NCBI GenBank assembly: GCA_027306915.1 | Contig: DAHUYW010000002.1 | Span: 131,305-195,304 of the forward strand | DNA length: 64,000 nt | Direction: 5' to 3' | From: Spirochaetales bacterium | GTDB lineage: Bacteria > Spirochaetota > Spirochaetia > DAHUYW01 | In this document: one piece after another, positions 8,506-17,241 of the stretch | Position numbering within the stretch: the first letter of the stretch is position 1 | Layout of the letters: every line of letters starts with the position of its first letter | Translations under genes and position numbers: made by a program | The notes under the pieces: model-generated | The model's input: only the letters and a program-made list of their open reading frames with translations | Told to the model about the DNA's origin: nothing | Databases searched by the model: none

Positions 8506-9348
8506 TTATCCCTTGATCCCTGTCATCACGATTCCCTCGACTATGTAGCGCTGAGCGAACAGGAAGACGACAAATATCGGCAAGATCGCGATCGCGGCCC
8601 CTGCCATGACCTCGGTTGCGTCGCCTCCCGAATTCATGCTCCGAAGGAGGAGAATGAAGAGGGGAAGCGTTTTCTTCGACTGGGAGTCGAGGAAGATCAG
8701 AGGCCGGAGAAGCTCGTTCCAGAAATAGAGAAAGGTGAAGACGGCGAGTGCCGAAAGGGCTGCGGCCGACAAGGGTAAGAAGATCCTCGAGAAGATGGTG
8801 AAGTTGCCGGCCCCGTCGATCTTTGCCGATTCTGACAGCTCGCGGGGAACCGTCAGAAAGAACTGCCGAAGAAAGAACACTCCGAAGGCGCTGGACAATG
8901 CGGGAAGAATCAGAGATCCCCTCGTGTTGAGCAGGTGCAGCCATTTCATCAAGATGAAGACTGGCACGATTGTAACTTGGAGCGGTATCATGAGCGACGA
9001 GATTATCAACGCAAAGAGCACCTTCTGCCCCGGAAAGACCAATCGTGCGAAGGCATACGCGGCCATCGAGCAGAAAACCAACTGCCCCACCGTAATTGAG
9101 ACCGAAATCTCTACGCTGTTCAGGAAGTATTGGAACACGTTCTGCACCGTAAGCACATAGCGGTAGTGCTCCCAGTTGAAGGGGTGCGGAATCCATTTCG
9201 GCGGCAGCGAGTAGGCTGCCTTCACGCTGCTCAGCGAGGTGCTGATCATCCAAAGGAATGGGATGAGGATGATAAGCATGAGCAGGACTGCGCCAACATA
9301 GCGCATCGCTTTCCCGACCTTCAGATGGGCCCGATTATCCGGTTTCAT
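8506..9348 (-). CDS. Sugar ABC transporter permease (MalG type)
   Basis: 280-aa inner-membrane subunit of a CUT1 carbohydrate importer. It has the six-helix layout with a hydrophobic N-terminus (VGAVLLMLIILIPFLWMIST) and the cytoplasmic EAA-like loop ELSESAKIDGAGNFTIFSRI followed by LPLSAAAL. It starts 4 bp after the MalF-type permease and is followed by GH116 after about 196 bp. No ATP-binding subunit is encoded in the locus, so a shared MsiK-like ATPase elsewhere probably energises it. Confidence 0.9.
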   Translation of the reverse strand: MKPDNRAHLKVGKAMRYVGAVLLMLIILIPFLWMISTSLSSVKAAYSLPPKWIPHPFNWEHYRYVLTVQNVFQYFLNSVEISVSITVGQLVFCSMAAYAFARLVFPGQKVLFALIISSLMIPLQVTIVPVFILMKWLHLLNTRGSLILPALSSAFGVFFLRQFFLTVPRELSESAKIDGAGNFTIFSRIFLPLSAAALSALAVFTFLYFWNELLRPLIFLDSQSKKTLPLFILLLRSMNSGGDATEVMAGAAIAILPIFVVFLFAQRYIVEGIVMTGIKG

Positions 9349-9352
9349 TCAA

Positions 9353-10312
9353 TCATCCGTAGTAGACCCAGCGTCTCTGTCCTAAGAATTGCCCAATGCT
9401 ACCAAGTAGAATGACGACAAAAAGGGTCATCGCGACTGCCGAAGCCTTGCCCAGATCGAAGTTCTGGAAGGCATCCTGATAGATCAGCATGACAACCGTC
9501 CTCGTCGAATCGCCCGGAGCTCCGTCGGTAAGGACGTACGGCGAGTCGAACAGCTGTACGCTGTTTATGAAGCCTATTACCAGCAAAAAGAAGGTCGTCG
9601 GGGATAACATGGGCAGCGTAATTCGTCTCAATTTGTAGAACGACGAGGCCCCGTCGAGCTCGGCGGCCTCATAAAGGTAAGCGGGAATGTTCTGGAGCCC
9701 CGCCAGAAACACCAGCGTATAGAACCCGAAATTCTTCCAGACATCGAAAATGACGACGGAAGCTTTCGCCCAGTACGGGTTGCTCAGCCAAGGCACCGGC
9801 TGCAACCCGAGCACTCCCAGGTAGTAGTTCACGATACCCAAGTTCGTGTTGAGCAGGAAGGCCCAGATTCCAGCCACAATCGCCGTCGAGGTCACGAGGG
9901 GCAAGAAATAGCCCACGCGAAGCACATACTGCATCGGCCTCTTGAACTCGTAGTTGAGCAGCATGGCCAGCAGTAGGCCGACCAGCAAGAACAGGATGAT
10001 TTCCGCAGCGACGAAGAGCAAGGTGTTGCCATAGATATGATAGAAGCGGGCCGAGCTCTGCCCGGTAAAGAGACTCGCGAAGTGGTGGAAGCCGACGAAA
10101 GTTTGTCGCGAAAAGCTCAGCAGGTTCCACCGGTAGAAGCTGATGACCAAAGAGGAGACAAGCGGACCGAACACAAACACGAGGAAGATGAACAGGGTTG
10201 GAGCGAGGAAGAGGTAGGCGTCGATCCAGTCTCGATGCTTTGAGGTAAGCTTCCCGGCCCTCCCTCGCTCTTCAACGCTTTTTCCGACCAGTCCGGCACT
10301 CCGATGGTTCAC
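9353..10312 (-). CDS. Sugar ABC transporter permease (MalF type)
   Basis: 319-aa partner permease of the CUT1 importer. It has an N-terminal cytosolic stretch of about 30 residues, a first helix (LFLAPTLFIFLVFVFGPLV) and the EAA loop ELDGASSFYKLRRITLPMLS near residue 225. It is followed 4 bp later by the second permease. It lies 118 bp downstream of the binding-protein gene, a gap with small GC-rich hairpins that might help keep binding-protein mRNA in excess. Confidence 0.9.
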   Translation of the reverse strand: MNHRSAGLVGKSVEERGRAGKLTSKHRDWIDAYLFLAPTLFIFLVFVFGPLVSSLVISFYRWNLLSFSRQTFVGFHHFASLFTGQSSARFYHIYGNTLLFVAAEIILFLLVGLLLAMLLNYEFKRPMQYVLRVGYFLPLVTSTAIVAGIWAFLLNTNLGIVNYYLGVLGLQPVPWLSNPYWAKASVVIFDVWKNFGFYTLVFLAGLQNIPAYLYEAAELDGASSFYKLRRITLPMLSPTTFFLLVIGFINSVQLFDSPYVLTDGAPGDSTRTVVMLIYQDAFQNFDLGKASAVAMTLFVVILLGSIGQFLGQRRWVYYG

Positions 10313-10430
10313 CTTGTCTTTCCGCTCCCTTGTCTCACGCAGGCTATGCCGCTGATCGGAATCCCCGGGGACGCCCGTCGATACGTCGAACGACGCCCCC
10401 AGGGGAACTTCAAGAAACGAGACTGAGCAA

Positions 10431-11741
10431 CTAATCCTTGGCGGCCAAGATTGAGTTGATCTCCTGGTTCGCTTCGAGGAGGCCCTGCTTCACCCCCACG
10501 GTATTGGCCTGGAGGATTTCGCTCAAGTACCGAGCAATGACCTCAGCAAGCTTCGGATACTGGGGAGGAGCGGGCTCAACCTCGGAGTCCTTCAGCGCAT
10601 CGGTGAAAACAAGGTAGTGGTCGGGAATGAGATTGGAGATGGCCCCCCCGGTTAGAAGAGAGGTCCGCGCGGGGAGGTTGCTTATAGGAGTCTTCTCGCT
10701 GCCGACAAGCTTCCCCATAACATCCTTGGAGGTCATGTACTTCACCAGCTTCCACGCGTTTTCCTTGTTCGAGGTCGACCGCAGGATGGAGAATCCGTCT
10801 ACCCCGAAGAGCGTAGTCTGGGTCCGCCAACGGGGCCAGAGCTGGATGTCGCCGTCCTTGAAGTGCTCGGGGATGAAGGTGAGAAGTGGCCATCGGCCCG
10901 CGCCGAACATGGCGACCTTCCCGGCGACAAAGGCGTCGATCGGATCAAATCCGGGCGCTCCAGGAATCGGGGAAACCTTGTACTTGTAGATCAGGTCGTG
11001 CATGAATTGTACGGCCTCGATGACCTTGGGGTCGTCAAGGTTGCCCTTCGTCATATTGTCTTTGTAGAGGCTCGTCCCGTTCGCGAACAGCCACGGGAGA
11101 ATCCCAGTGAAGTAGCCGTCGTCGACGGCAAAACCGTACTGCGTGGTCTTTCCGTTCTCGCTGACCGTGAGTTTCTGCGCGGTCTTGAGGAAATCCTCAA
11201 CAGTCCAGTCGGACGCTGGACGGGGGATACCAGCCTTCTTGAAAAGGGCCGTGTTGTACCACATGACCATGTCATTGAAGCTGTAGGGGAGCTCCCAGAG
11301 CTTGCCGTCGATTCGGAAGCTGTTGAGCAACGAAGGGGGAACATCACTCAAGTACTCCTGCATGTCGGCTTTGTCCCGGCTCAAAAGACTGTCGACGGGA
11401 TAGGAAAGATGATTCGTCGCCAGGAGTCTGATTCCCTCGGTCGCCACCCACATGACGTCCGGATTCTCACCGCCGGCGATCATCGTCGCCACCTTCTGGA
11501 TGTACTGCGCCCAGCCCTGGGCGTCGACACCAACATAGTCTAGCTTGATGTTGGGATTCTCCTTCTCAAAATCAGCGAGGGTCGACTGCCAACCTTGAAG
11601 CGCACCCGGAGAGGTGATCCAGAACACAAACTTCAGCGTCGAGGACGACCCCGCGGCTGTCTTCTCCTTGCTGCCCCCCGCAAAGGCGAGACTTGTTCCC
11701 GCGAGCGCCAGGACGCACAGTAGGGATATGAACCTCTTCAC
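10431..11741 (-). CDS. ABC transporter extracellular sugar-binding protein
   Basis: 436-aa family 1 solute-binding protein that captures the sugar outside the membrane. The GTG at 11741 has a strong AGGAGG 9 nt upstream and starts the signal peptide VKRFISLLCVLALAGTSLAF; the upstream in-frame ATG would add 27 unlikely residues. The mature part starts AGGSKEK and has no lipobox cysteine, so the anchor is unclear. The body shows ADFEKENPNIKLDYV, GGENPDVMWV and LWELPYSFNDMVMWYNTALF, typical of the family. Its promoter and a LacI-like operator lie upstream. Confidence 0.9.
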   Translation of the reverse strand: MKRFISLLCVLALAGTSLAFAGGSKEKTAAGSSSTLKFVFWITSPGALQGWQSTLADFEKENPNIKLDYVGVDAQGWAQYIQKVATMIAGGENPDVMWVATEGIRLLATNHLSYPVDSLLSRDKADMQEYLSDVPPSLLNSFRIDGKLWELPYSFNDMVMWYNTALFKKAGIPRPASDWTVEDFLKTAQKLTVSENGKTTQYGFAVDDGYFTGILPWLFANGTSLYKDNMTKGNLDDPKVIEAVQFMHDLIYKYKVSPIPGAPGFDPIDAFVAGKVAMFGAGRWPLLTFIPEHFKDGDIQLWPRWRTQTTLFGVDGFSILRSTSNKENAWKLVKYMTSKDVMGKLVGSEKTPISNLPARTSLLTGGAISNLIPDHYLVFTDALKDSEVEPAPPQYPKLAEVIARYLSEILQANTVGVKQGLLEANQEINSILAAKD

Positions 11742-11796
11742 GACCTTGATCCTCCTAATTCTCACGACGTCGACGGCCATCTGCCGCCGCGACGTA

Positions 11797-11842
11797 ATCG
11801 TTAACGTACACGATACTAACATTCGATTCTGGGAGCTGTCAA
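11797..11842 (-). promoter_or_regulatory. Promoter and LacI-type operator of the ABC importer operon
   Basis: On the minus strand a perfect TTGACA (11842-11837), an 18-bp spacer and TAGTAT (11818-11813) form the promoter. The operator ATCGTTAACGTACACGAT (11797-11814, plus strand) is an 18-bp near-palindrome with 7 of 9 paired positions and the central CG typical of LacI-family sites. It overlaps the end of the -10 box and the likely start point, the expected position for repression. A second copy lies before the regulator gene. Confidence 0.7.
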
Positions 11843-12021
11843 CGTTTCTTGCAGACTCGGAGACCTTTTTTTGATAACCTTACTCAGTATTAGTGCCTCG
11901 ACGAGCTCCGATGACAGGGTAATCTATTCAGTATCTCTATTATAACTACTGCGTAGCACGCTCCGGGGGCGAATTGACGCCGTTGCGCACAGACCTTAAC
12001 CGTGAATCCCAGCAACCTGAA

Positions 12022-12065
12022 TTGACGTTAGCGGGATTTCCATCAATACTGTTATCGTACACGAG
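12022..12065 (+). promoter_or_regulatory. Promoter and LacI-type operator of the regulator gene
   Basis: TTGACG (12022-12027), a 17-bp spacer and AATACT (12045-12050) precede the regulator gene. ACTGTTATCGTACACGAG (12048-12065) matches the operator at 11797 at 14 of 18 positions, including CGTACACGA, and overlaps the -10 box in the same way. This suggests autoregulation together with control of the importer operon. Confidence 0.65.
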
Positions 12066-12137
12066 GAAGACGTCGGCTTAATACCCCTCCTGGCCGATCC
12101 AGGCGCCGGCGTGAAGGGGACGGAGCGGCAAGAGAGA

Positions 12138-13130
12138 ATGCACGTGAGGGTTACGTCGAAGGAGCTGGCGCGGATCTGCGGGGTTTCCATCGGGACGGTC
12201 GATAGGGCGCTCAATGACCGGCCGGGGATCAGTCCGAAGACGAAAGACAAGATACTGCGCGTCAGCCGTGAAATCGGATACCGACCGCACTTGATTGCGC
12301 GAAGCTTGAAGACCGGACGAACCATGACCCTCGGGATCGTCGTTTTCGATCTCGACAACCAATACTTCTCGCAGCTTATCGATGCTCTCGAGAAGCGTCT
12401 TCGGACGTCCGGTTACTTTCTTCATCTCACTCTTTCCGACCACGATCAGGAAAGGGAGATCGCGTGCCTCGAGCACCTCGCCAGCCTCCGCGTCGACGGG
12501 ATTTTTCTAGTCGCAACCAACGCGGGTACCCAATTCTCCCGTTTTCTCAAGAGTCTCAACGTCCCGATCGTTACCCTTGGAAATCGAGTCTCAAAGACTA
12601 TACCGTTCGTGGGCATCGACGACCGGGCGGCCCTCGAGGAAGTGGTTGACTACGTGGTGGCGCAAGGGTACCGCGAGGTCGTCTACTACAGCCCACCGCT
12701 CTCTTATCACGGAAGGGAGAATATCTACGCCGTTGCCGAGCGTCTGGCCGGCTACAAGGACAGCATCGAAAAACACCGCCTGCGGCAGGTAGTCATCAAG
12801 GAGAAGAACGATTTCCGGCAGCTCGTGGATCTTCTCAGGAGCTCATCCGATCGAACAGCCGTTGTCTGCTCAAGCGATATCTTCGCTCTGCAGACTCTTC
12901 GCTTCCTTTCGACCGAGGGATTTCGAGTGCCCGAGGACGTCGGATTGATGGGGTTTGACGATATCGATCTCTTGGAGTACGTCTCGCCTCCGCTGACGAC
13001 GGTGTCTCAACGGACCGCCAATCTCGTCGATCTCGCTGTAGACCTCATGACAAGGCTGCTGGCAAACGAGTCCTCGGTTCCCTCGGTGACCACGATCAGG
13101 GCCGCGATCGTGAAACGACAGTCCATATAG
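12138..13130 (+). CDS. LacI-family transcriptional regulator
   Basis: 330-aa sugar-responsive repressor. Residues 4-50 form the LacI helix-turn-helix and hinge (VTSKELARICGVSIGTVDRA, then NDRPGISPKTKDKI). The rest is the periplasmic-binding-protein-like effector domain, with LGIVVFDLDNQYFSQLI near 75 and LMGFDDIDLLEYVSPPLTTV near 290. I chose the ATG at 12138, with AGAGAG upstream; a GTG at 12111 would add 9 residues. It diverges from the ABC importer operon and almost touches the COG0523 gene downstream. It probably binds the two operator copies in the gap. Confidence 0.9.
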   Translation: MHVRVTSKELARICGVSIGTVDRALNDRPGISPKTKDKILRVSREIGYRPHLIARSLKTGRTMTLGIVVFDLDNQYFSQLIDALEKRLRTSGYFLHLTLSDHDQEREIACLEHLASLRVDGIFLVATNAGTQFSRFLKSLNVPIVTLGNRVSKTIPFVGIDDRAALEEVVDYVVAQGYREVVYYSPPLSYHGRENIYAVAERLAGYKDSIEKHRLRQVVIKEKNDFRQLVDLLRSSSDRTAVVCSSDIFALQTLRFLSTEGFRVPEDVGLMGFDDIDLLEYVSPPLTTVSQRTANLVDLAVDLMTRLLANESSVPSVTTIRAAIVKRQSI

Positions 13131-13133
13131 GAT

Positions 13134-14222
13134 ATGGAGCAGCCCATGGAGCTTCACATAGTTTCGGGTTTTCTCGGAAGCGGCAAGACGACCGCAATAG
13201 CAGCCGCCTGCAATCGGCTTAAAACGATGGGATATCGGACCGCAGCCGTAGCGAATGACCAGGGGAAAACCCTGGTGGACTCCCTGTACTTCTCGTCCGC
13301 AGGAGTTCACAGTGCGGCGGTGACGGGCGGATGCTTCTGCTGCCGCTATGACGATCTCTTGGGCGCAATCGAGAGCCTCGTCGACGAGGACCCCCTTGAT
13401 GTGGTCTTTGCCGAGGCGGTCGGTTCATGCACGGATGTCGTCGCGACGGTGGTAAATCCCCTGCTGCGGGACCTTCATGCATCCAGCCGACCTGCAAGCT
13501 ACTCCGTCTTCTGCGACATCCAGCAGATCGGCCAATGGTTGTCGGGCGTCGGGCTGCCCTTCAGCGACGAGATCTGCTATATCTTCGAGAAGCAGCTGGA
13601 GGAGGCCAGCATGATCGTTATCAACAAGGCCGATCTGCTGCCGTCCGATTCCGCTCAGAGGATCGCAGCCATGGCGCAAGCGCGGTTTCCCGCCAAGCAC
13701 CTCCTCCTGCAGAGCTCCCTTGCTCCGACCGGCGTCGATAACTGGATCTCCGCTATCCGTTCCGGTCGCCTGCCGGGGCCCGAACCCGTTGCCGTCGACT
13801 ATGAACGCTACGGCGCGGGAGAGGCGCGGCTTGCCTGGTATAACGGTACGATCACGGCAACTGCCGCTTCGGATCTCGCGGCGGTTACGGAGACCTTTGT
13901 GAGTGCACTGTGCGATCGCATCGATGAGCGGGCGTTTCCAATCGGCCACCTGAAGCTGCAGTTGCTCGGATTTCCGCGACCTATCAAACTCAGCTTCACG
14001 GCGACCTCCGAAGCAAGGGAGGTAACGATCCCCTCCCCGATCGGGCCCGAGATCGTCATGGTGCTGAACGCCCGCGTCGAGTGTGACGCCGAGGAGCTGC
14101 GGGCCATGGTTCAGGCCTCCCTGACCGATGCCGTCGCGGTGCATCCGGACCTGCGGTGGCTGGTCGAGAATGAGGAGTGCTTCCACCCCGCATTCCCGCG
14201 GCCGACGCACCGTATCGGGTGA
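13134..14222 (+). CDS. COG0523 (CobW/G3E) family GTPase
   Basis: 362-aa P-loop GTPase of the G3E family, whose members deliver metals or act as chaperones for metalloenzymes. Seen here are the P-loop GFLGSGKTT (residues 12-20), the metal-binding CxCC motif in GGCFCC (67-70), EAVGSCTD near 97, the guanine-specificity motif INKADLL near 160 and a C-terminal domain. It starts 3 bp after the regulator gene; an ATG at 13146 with GGAG 6 nt upstream is an equally good start (358 aa). The metal and client are unknown; its pairing with a sugar regulator is unusual. Confidence 0.82.
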   Translation: MEQPMELHIVSGFLGSGKTTAIAAACNRLKTMGYRTAAVANDQGKTLVDSLYFSSAGVHSAAVTGGCFCCRYDDLLGAIESLVDEDPLDVVFAEAVGSCTDVVATVVNPLLRDLHASSRPASYSVFCDIQQIGQWLSGVGLPFSDEICYIFEKQLEEASMIVINKADLLPSDSAQRIAAMAQARFPAKHLLLQSSLAPTGVDNWISAIRSGRLPGPEPVAVDYERYGAGEARLAWYNGTITATAASDLAAVTETFVSALCDRIDERAFPIGHLKLQLLGFPRPIKLSFTATSEAREVTIPSPIGPEIVMVLNARVECDAEELRAMVQASLTDAVAVHPDLRWLVENEECFHPAFPRPTHRIG

Positions 14223-14290
14223 AAGCCTCCGATCGATCTCAGGCTCGACATCGGCGAGCTGCGAGGGAGGACCCGCGAGGTTGCTCGAAG

Positions 14291-14740
14291 CTAGTCGCTT
14301 GCCTTAGGCAGGCCCGGCGGGAGAGTCACATAGTCGTGCGGACCCACGCCCCACTTGGCAAAGAGCCCCAGGTTCACCTCGAGGGCATAGCGAACCGAGT
14401 GGTTCGATTGGATCGCCTCGAGCGACTCGGGGGCCATGTGATAGATCTCCCTGATCTCGCCGTCGGACGAGATGTAGGCGATCGAGAGCGGGATGCGCGT
14501 ATTCTTCATCCAGAAGGAGAGCTGCTCGTCGTAAGGGAAGATGAAGAGCATCCCCCGGTCCTCCGGCATGCTCTTGCGGAACATGAGGCCGCGGGCGCGC
14601 TCGGCGGGGGTATCCGCAATCTCGACGGTGAGCGTCTTACCTCCAAGGACGAGCGAGTAGGTCTTCGCCTTCGGGGTGCAGGAGACGAGCAGAAGAAGGG
14701 CAAGCGCGCAGGCTCCGGCCCCGTATGACTTTTTGGACAT
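14291..14740 (-). CDS. DUF192-family lipoprotein
   Basis: 149-aa exported lipoprotein. The signal peptide ends in the lipobox LLVSC (Cys21). The DUF192 domain fills the rest, with RARGLMFRKSMPEDRGMLF, FWMKNTRIPLSIAYIS and the C-terminal ALEVNLGLFAKWGVGPHD motif. The role of DUF192 is unknown; it is usually a small periplasmic or membrane-linked domain. It lies 20 bp from the next secreted-protein gene on the same strand and so may share its transcript. Confidence 0.85.
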   Translation of the reverse strand: MSKKSYGAGACALALLLLVSCTPKAKTYSLVLGGKTLTVEIADTPAERARGLMFRKSMPEDRGMLFIFPYDEQLSFWMKNTRIPLSIAYISSDGEIREIYHMAPESLEAIQSNHSVRYALEVNLGLFAKWGVGPHDYVTLPPGLPKASD

Positions 14741-14760
14741 GACGATAGAATCCCTTACCG

Positions 14761-15315
14761 CTAGAACTGTTTGAGGAACTCCGCGCGAGAGAGGGCGCGC
14801 GCCGATTCCTTCATCTTGCCGGCCTCTTTCAGCTTATCGAAAATCTGCCGGTCGATGTACTTTACACTCAAGGGATGCTCGAGGGAAAGACGGTAGGAGC
14901 TGGATTCCCAGACCACCTCCTGCGGATTCAGAAAGGTAGGCTCGCCGTACTTTGCCACCAGGGTCGTATACATCGTGAAGAAGTCGATCTCGGCACGGTT
15001 CAAGACGAGAATGATCGTATAGAGAAGCTCGTCGTGGAACTGGAAGTAGGCCCGGCTAATGTAGGAAAAGCCCGCACACTCGATGAGGTTGTCGTCGGGT
15101 CGCTGGAGCATCGAGACGTCTGGGTCGCCCTTGTAGTCGAAGTAGGTATCGGTCTTGAGCGCCGTTTTTGCCGCGTCGAGACTCATGCCGAGTCGAAGCT
15201 CCCTGAAGCCGCCGGGAACGGGCTCTGGTCCCGCAGCAAAAAGGGGAAGGGCGGCGAGGAAAGCAAGAAGGGACGCACAGAGCGTCATGGCGAACGGTCG
15301 AAGGGTCACACCCAT
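14761..15315 (-). CDS. Secreted hypothetical protein
   Basis: 184-aa protein with an N-terminal signal peptide (hydrophobic TLCASLLAFLAALPLFAA, probable cleavage after AAG or AFA-like end). The mature part begins with GGFRELRLGMSLDAAKTALK, a layout seen in several short periplasmic proteins that start with a GLxLGM-like repeat, and ends with a charged helix. I do not assign a function. The start at 15315 (AGG just upstream) is preferred over an in-frame start at 15387, which would run into the divergent promoter. Confidence 0.6.
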   Translation of the reverse strand: MGVTLRPFAMTLCASLLAFLAALPLFAAGPEPVPGGFRELRLGMSLDAAKTALKTDTYFDYKGDPDVSMLQRPDDNLIECAGFSYISRAYFQFHDELLYTIILVLNRAEIDFFTMYTTLVAKYGEPTFLNPQEVVWESSSYRLSLEHPLSVKYIDRQIFDKLKEAGKMKESARALSRAEFLKQF

Positions 15316-15332
15316 CCTATCGGTAGCCGTCG

Positions 15333-15360
15333 TTGATTTTTTACCGTTTTCCACTATACT
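15333..15360 (+). promoter_or_regulatory. Promoter of the PEGA-domain lipoprotein gene
   Basis: TTGATT (15333-15338), a 16-bp spacer and TATACT (15355-15360) form a good sigma-70-type promoter, with the start codon at 15387 about 20 nt past the likely transcription start. Confidence 0.55.
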
Positions 15361-15386
15361 ACTCGCCGGGACGGAATCCAACGGCA

Positions 15387-17231
15387 ATGATGAGATCTGC
15401 CCGGCTCAAGCGAGCCGCTCTCCTCGCGGTGGCGGCGGCCCTCCTTGTCTCGTGCGCGACGACAAAGGGATCGCTCTTCAAGTCGGTTGCCGCGTCGGAG
15501 GGCGCAGCCCAGCCTTCGCGCGCGCCTGCGCAGTCGGGACCGACGATTGTTCCCTCCACCCCTCCGCCGGGCCCGGCGCAGCCGATCGGACAAGCCACCA
15601 CGACCTCGCAGACGCCGCAGGCTGCGGGCCAGAGCCAGCCCGGGCTCAAGATCGACTCCCAACCGGAAGGGGCCCACGTCTACGTGAACGACCGCTACAT
15701 CGGGGATACCCCTCTTTTCTACACCGGCTTTGGAGCGGGAACCGTCAGGCTCACCCTTGAGCGGACCGGTTTCTACCGCAGCGATCAATGGATCAACCTC
15801 GACCCGGCAAGCTACGCAACCATCAGCGTCCAGCTTCAGGCGATCACCGGCTATCTCAGGCTCTCCGTGGCTCCGCCGGCCGCCGAGCCGCGTGTGACGG
15901 TGGATACCCAGGTCATCCAGCCCGGTGTCACCCAGCTTCCGATCGGCCCGCACGTCCTCACCGTCTCCGCCTTCGGCTACGAGGATTATCAAACGCCGAT
16001 CGACATTGAGCCGCACGCAACCGTCTCGCTCGCGGTTCAGCTTGTCCCCGCCACCTTTAGGCTTTTCGACCTTTCCCTCTCGCGCCCGATTCTCAACCCG
16101 GCGAATCCGGGACAGCTGGGCGAGGTCGAGATCAGCTTCAAGGTAAGCGCCCCCGGAACGGGAAACGTGACCATCACCTCGGGAGGCGGGCAAGTCGTCT
16201 TTCGCAAAGAGCTTCCCCCATTCCGCAAGCGCGAGCAGCTTGTGGTCTGGGACGGACGGGCGGCCGACGGCTCGCCCTTGCCGGACGGACTCTATCGAAT
16301 CGTGGCCGAAGGAAGTGGGAAAGCGGCAGCCGCGGCTGAAGCGCTTTCGGCATCGGCTTCGACCGCGGCCGGGGGGGCGGGAAGCGGTTCGACCGCGGCA
16401 TCGCCCGCCCCGGCGACGATCGTCACAAGCAGCATGGAGACGAGCCTCCGGATCTCGAGCGCAGCAATCATCGCGCCTCGCAGCCTCTTCTCGGGGACCT
16501 CCGGCCTGCTGTTCGCTGCGACCCCCGAGGTGCTTCCTCTTGGAAGCTTTGAGGTCGAGGCGCTGGGGCTCGCCCACGTCGAAAGCATTGGGGCCCTTGT
16601 CCCGCTCCAGCTCGGCGTTCGATTCACCCCCGTTTCAGGGCTCGAGATCGATGCCCAGGGAACTGCCGAGATTGGCAATCCGGCAGTGACCCCCTACGCG
16701 GTCGGAGCCGCTGGAAAGCTCAGCATCCTGCCGATCGGCCCGGAAGGCGGTTTTGGCGTCGCAGCTACCGCCAAGGCTACCTACCTCGCCGGCACCACCG
16801 CCGACATTCTCACGAACTTCACCGGCCTGTCGCTCGGGGTGCCGCTTGCGTACCGCATTGGCCCGCTCGCGCTCGTCCTCGATCCCGAGCTGATCCTCTC
16901 TCCCTTCCAGGTGAGCTACCAGGGGAGCCTCGAATCCTCGTCATCGACGGGCTCATCGAGCGGGCAGCCCGCCCTTTCGTCTTGGGGCTACGGCCGCTTG
17001 GGGCTGATGCTCGATTTCGGCTCGATCATGAGCGGGCTTTCGGCCTCGATCCGGACCCTCCCCTTCTCGGACGGGCTCGGGCTCGACCCTGTTCCTCTCG
17101 AAGCCGGCTGGGAGCTGCACTGGCTTCTTCCGAACAGCAATCTCGTCGTCACCGCGGCCGCCGCGGGAGAGTTCAGCCCGTCGCTGGGGTACTACCTTAT
17201 GGCCGGAGCGGGGATCGGGCTTCTCCATTAG
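15387..17231 (+). CDS. PEGA-domain lipoprotein with C-terminal barrel-like region
   Basis: 614-aa envelope protein. The signal peptide ends in the lipobox LLVSC. After a Pro/Ser/Thr-rich linker come two PEGA-type beta-sandwich repeats (about residues 92-155, with LKIDSQPEGAHVYVNDRYIG, and 160-225). A FlgD-like segment follows (VVWDGRAADGSPLPDGLYRI, near 300), then an Ala/Ser-rich linker and, from about 350, repeated amphipathic strands ending in a short hydrophobic strand, which suggests an outer-membrane barrel. The role may be in surface architecture, but that is inference. An in-frame start at 15333 lies inside the promoter and is unlikely. Confidence 0.72.
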   Translation: MMRSARLKRAALLAVAAALLVSCATTKGSLFKSVAASEGAAQPSRAPAQSGPTIVPSTPPPGPAQPIGQATTTSQTPQAAGQSQPGLKIDSQPEGAHVYVNDRYIGDTPLFYTGFGAGTVRLTLERTGFYRSDQWINLDPASYATISVQLQAITGYLRLSVAPPAAEPRVTVDTQVIQPGVTQLPIGPHVLTVSAFGYEDYQTPIDIEPHATVSLAVQLVPATFRLFDLSLSRPILNPANPGQLGEVEISFKVSAPGTGNVTITSGGGQVVFRKELPPFRKREQLVVWDGRAADGSPLPDGLYRIVAEGSGKAAAAAEALSASASTAAGGAGSGSTAASPAPATIVTSSMETSLRISSAAIIAPRSLFSGTSGLLFAATPEVLPLGSFEVEALGLAHVESIGALVPLQLGVRFTPVSGLEIDAQGTAEIGNPAVTPYAVGAAGKLSILPIGPEGGFGVAATAKATYLAGTTADILTNFTGLSLGVPLAYRIGPLALVLDPELILSPFQVSYQGSLESSSSTGSSSGQPALSSWGYGRLGLMLDFGSIMSGLSASIRTLPFSDGLGLDPVPLEAGWELHWLLPNSNLVVTAAAAGEFSPSLGYYLMAGAGIGLLH

Positions 17232-17241
17232 GGGCAGACCG

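Larger units (their letters stand above)
11742..12137. other. Divergent regulatory region between the ABC operon and lacI-type gene
   Basis: This 396-bp gap has no gene. It carries a sigma-70-like promoter for each flanking gene, and each promoter has one copy of a matched LacI-type operator overlapping its -10 box (listed separately). The middle, about 11880-11990, is relatively AT-rich. Confidence 0.7.

Noticed and set aside
10313..10430. GC-rich inverted repeats between binding-protein and permease genes, considered as a terminator
   Set aside because: The stems are short and imperfect (for example CGTCG-TT-CGACG) and no U-run follows; at most an mRNA-stability element.
15354..16577. A 407-codon minus-strand frame
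   Set aside because: Antisense to the PEGA-domain gene; Arg/Gly/Asp-rich shadow composition.
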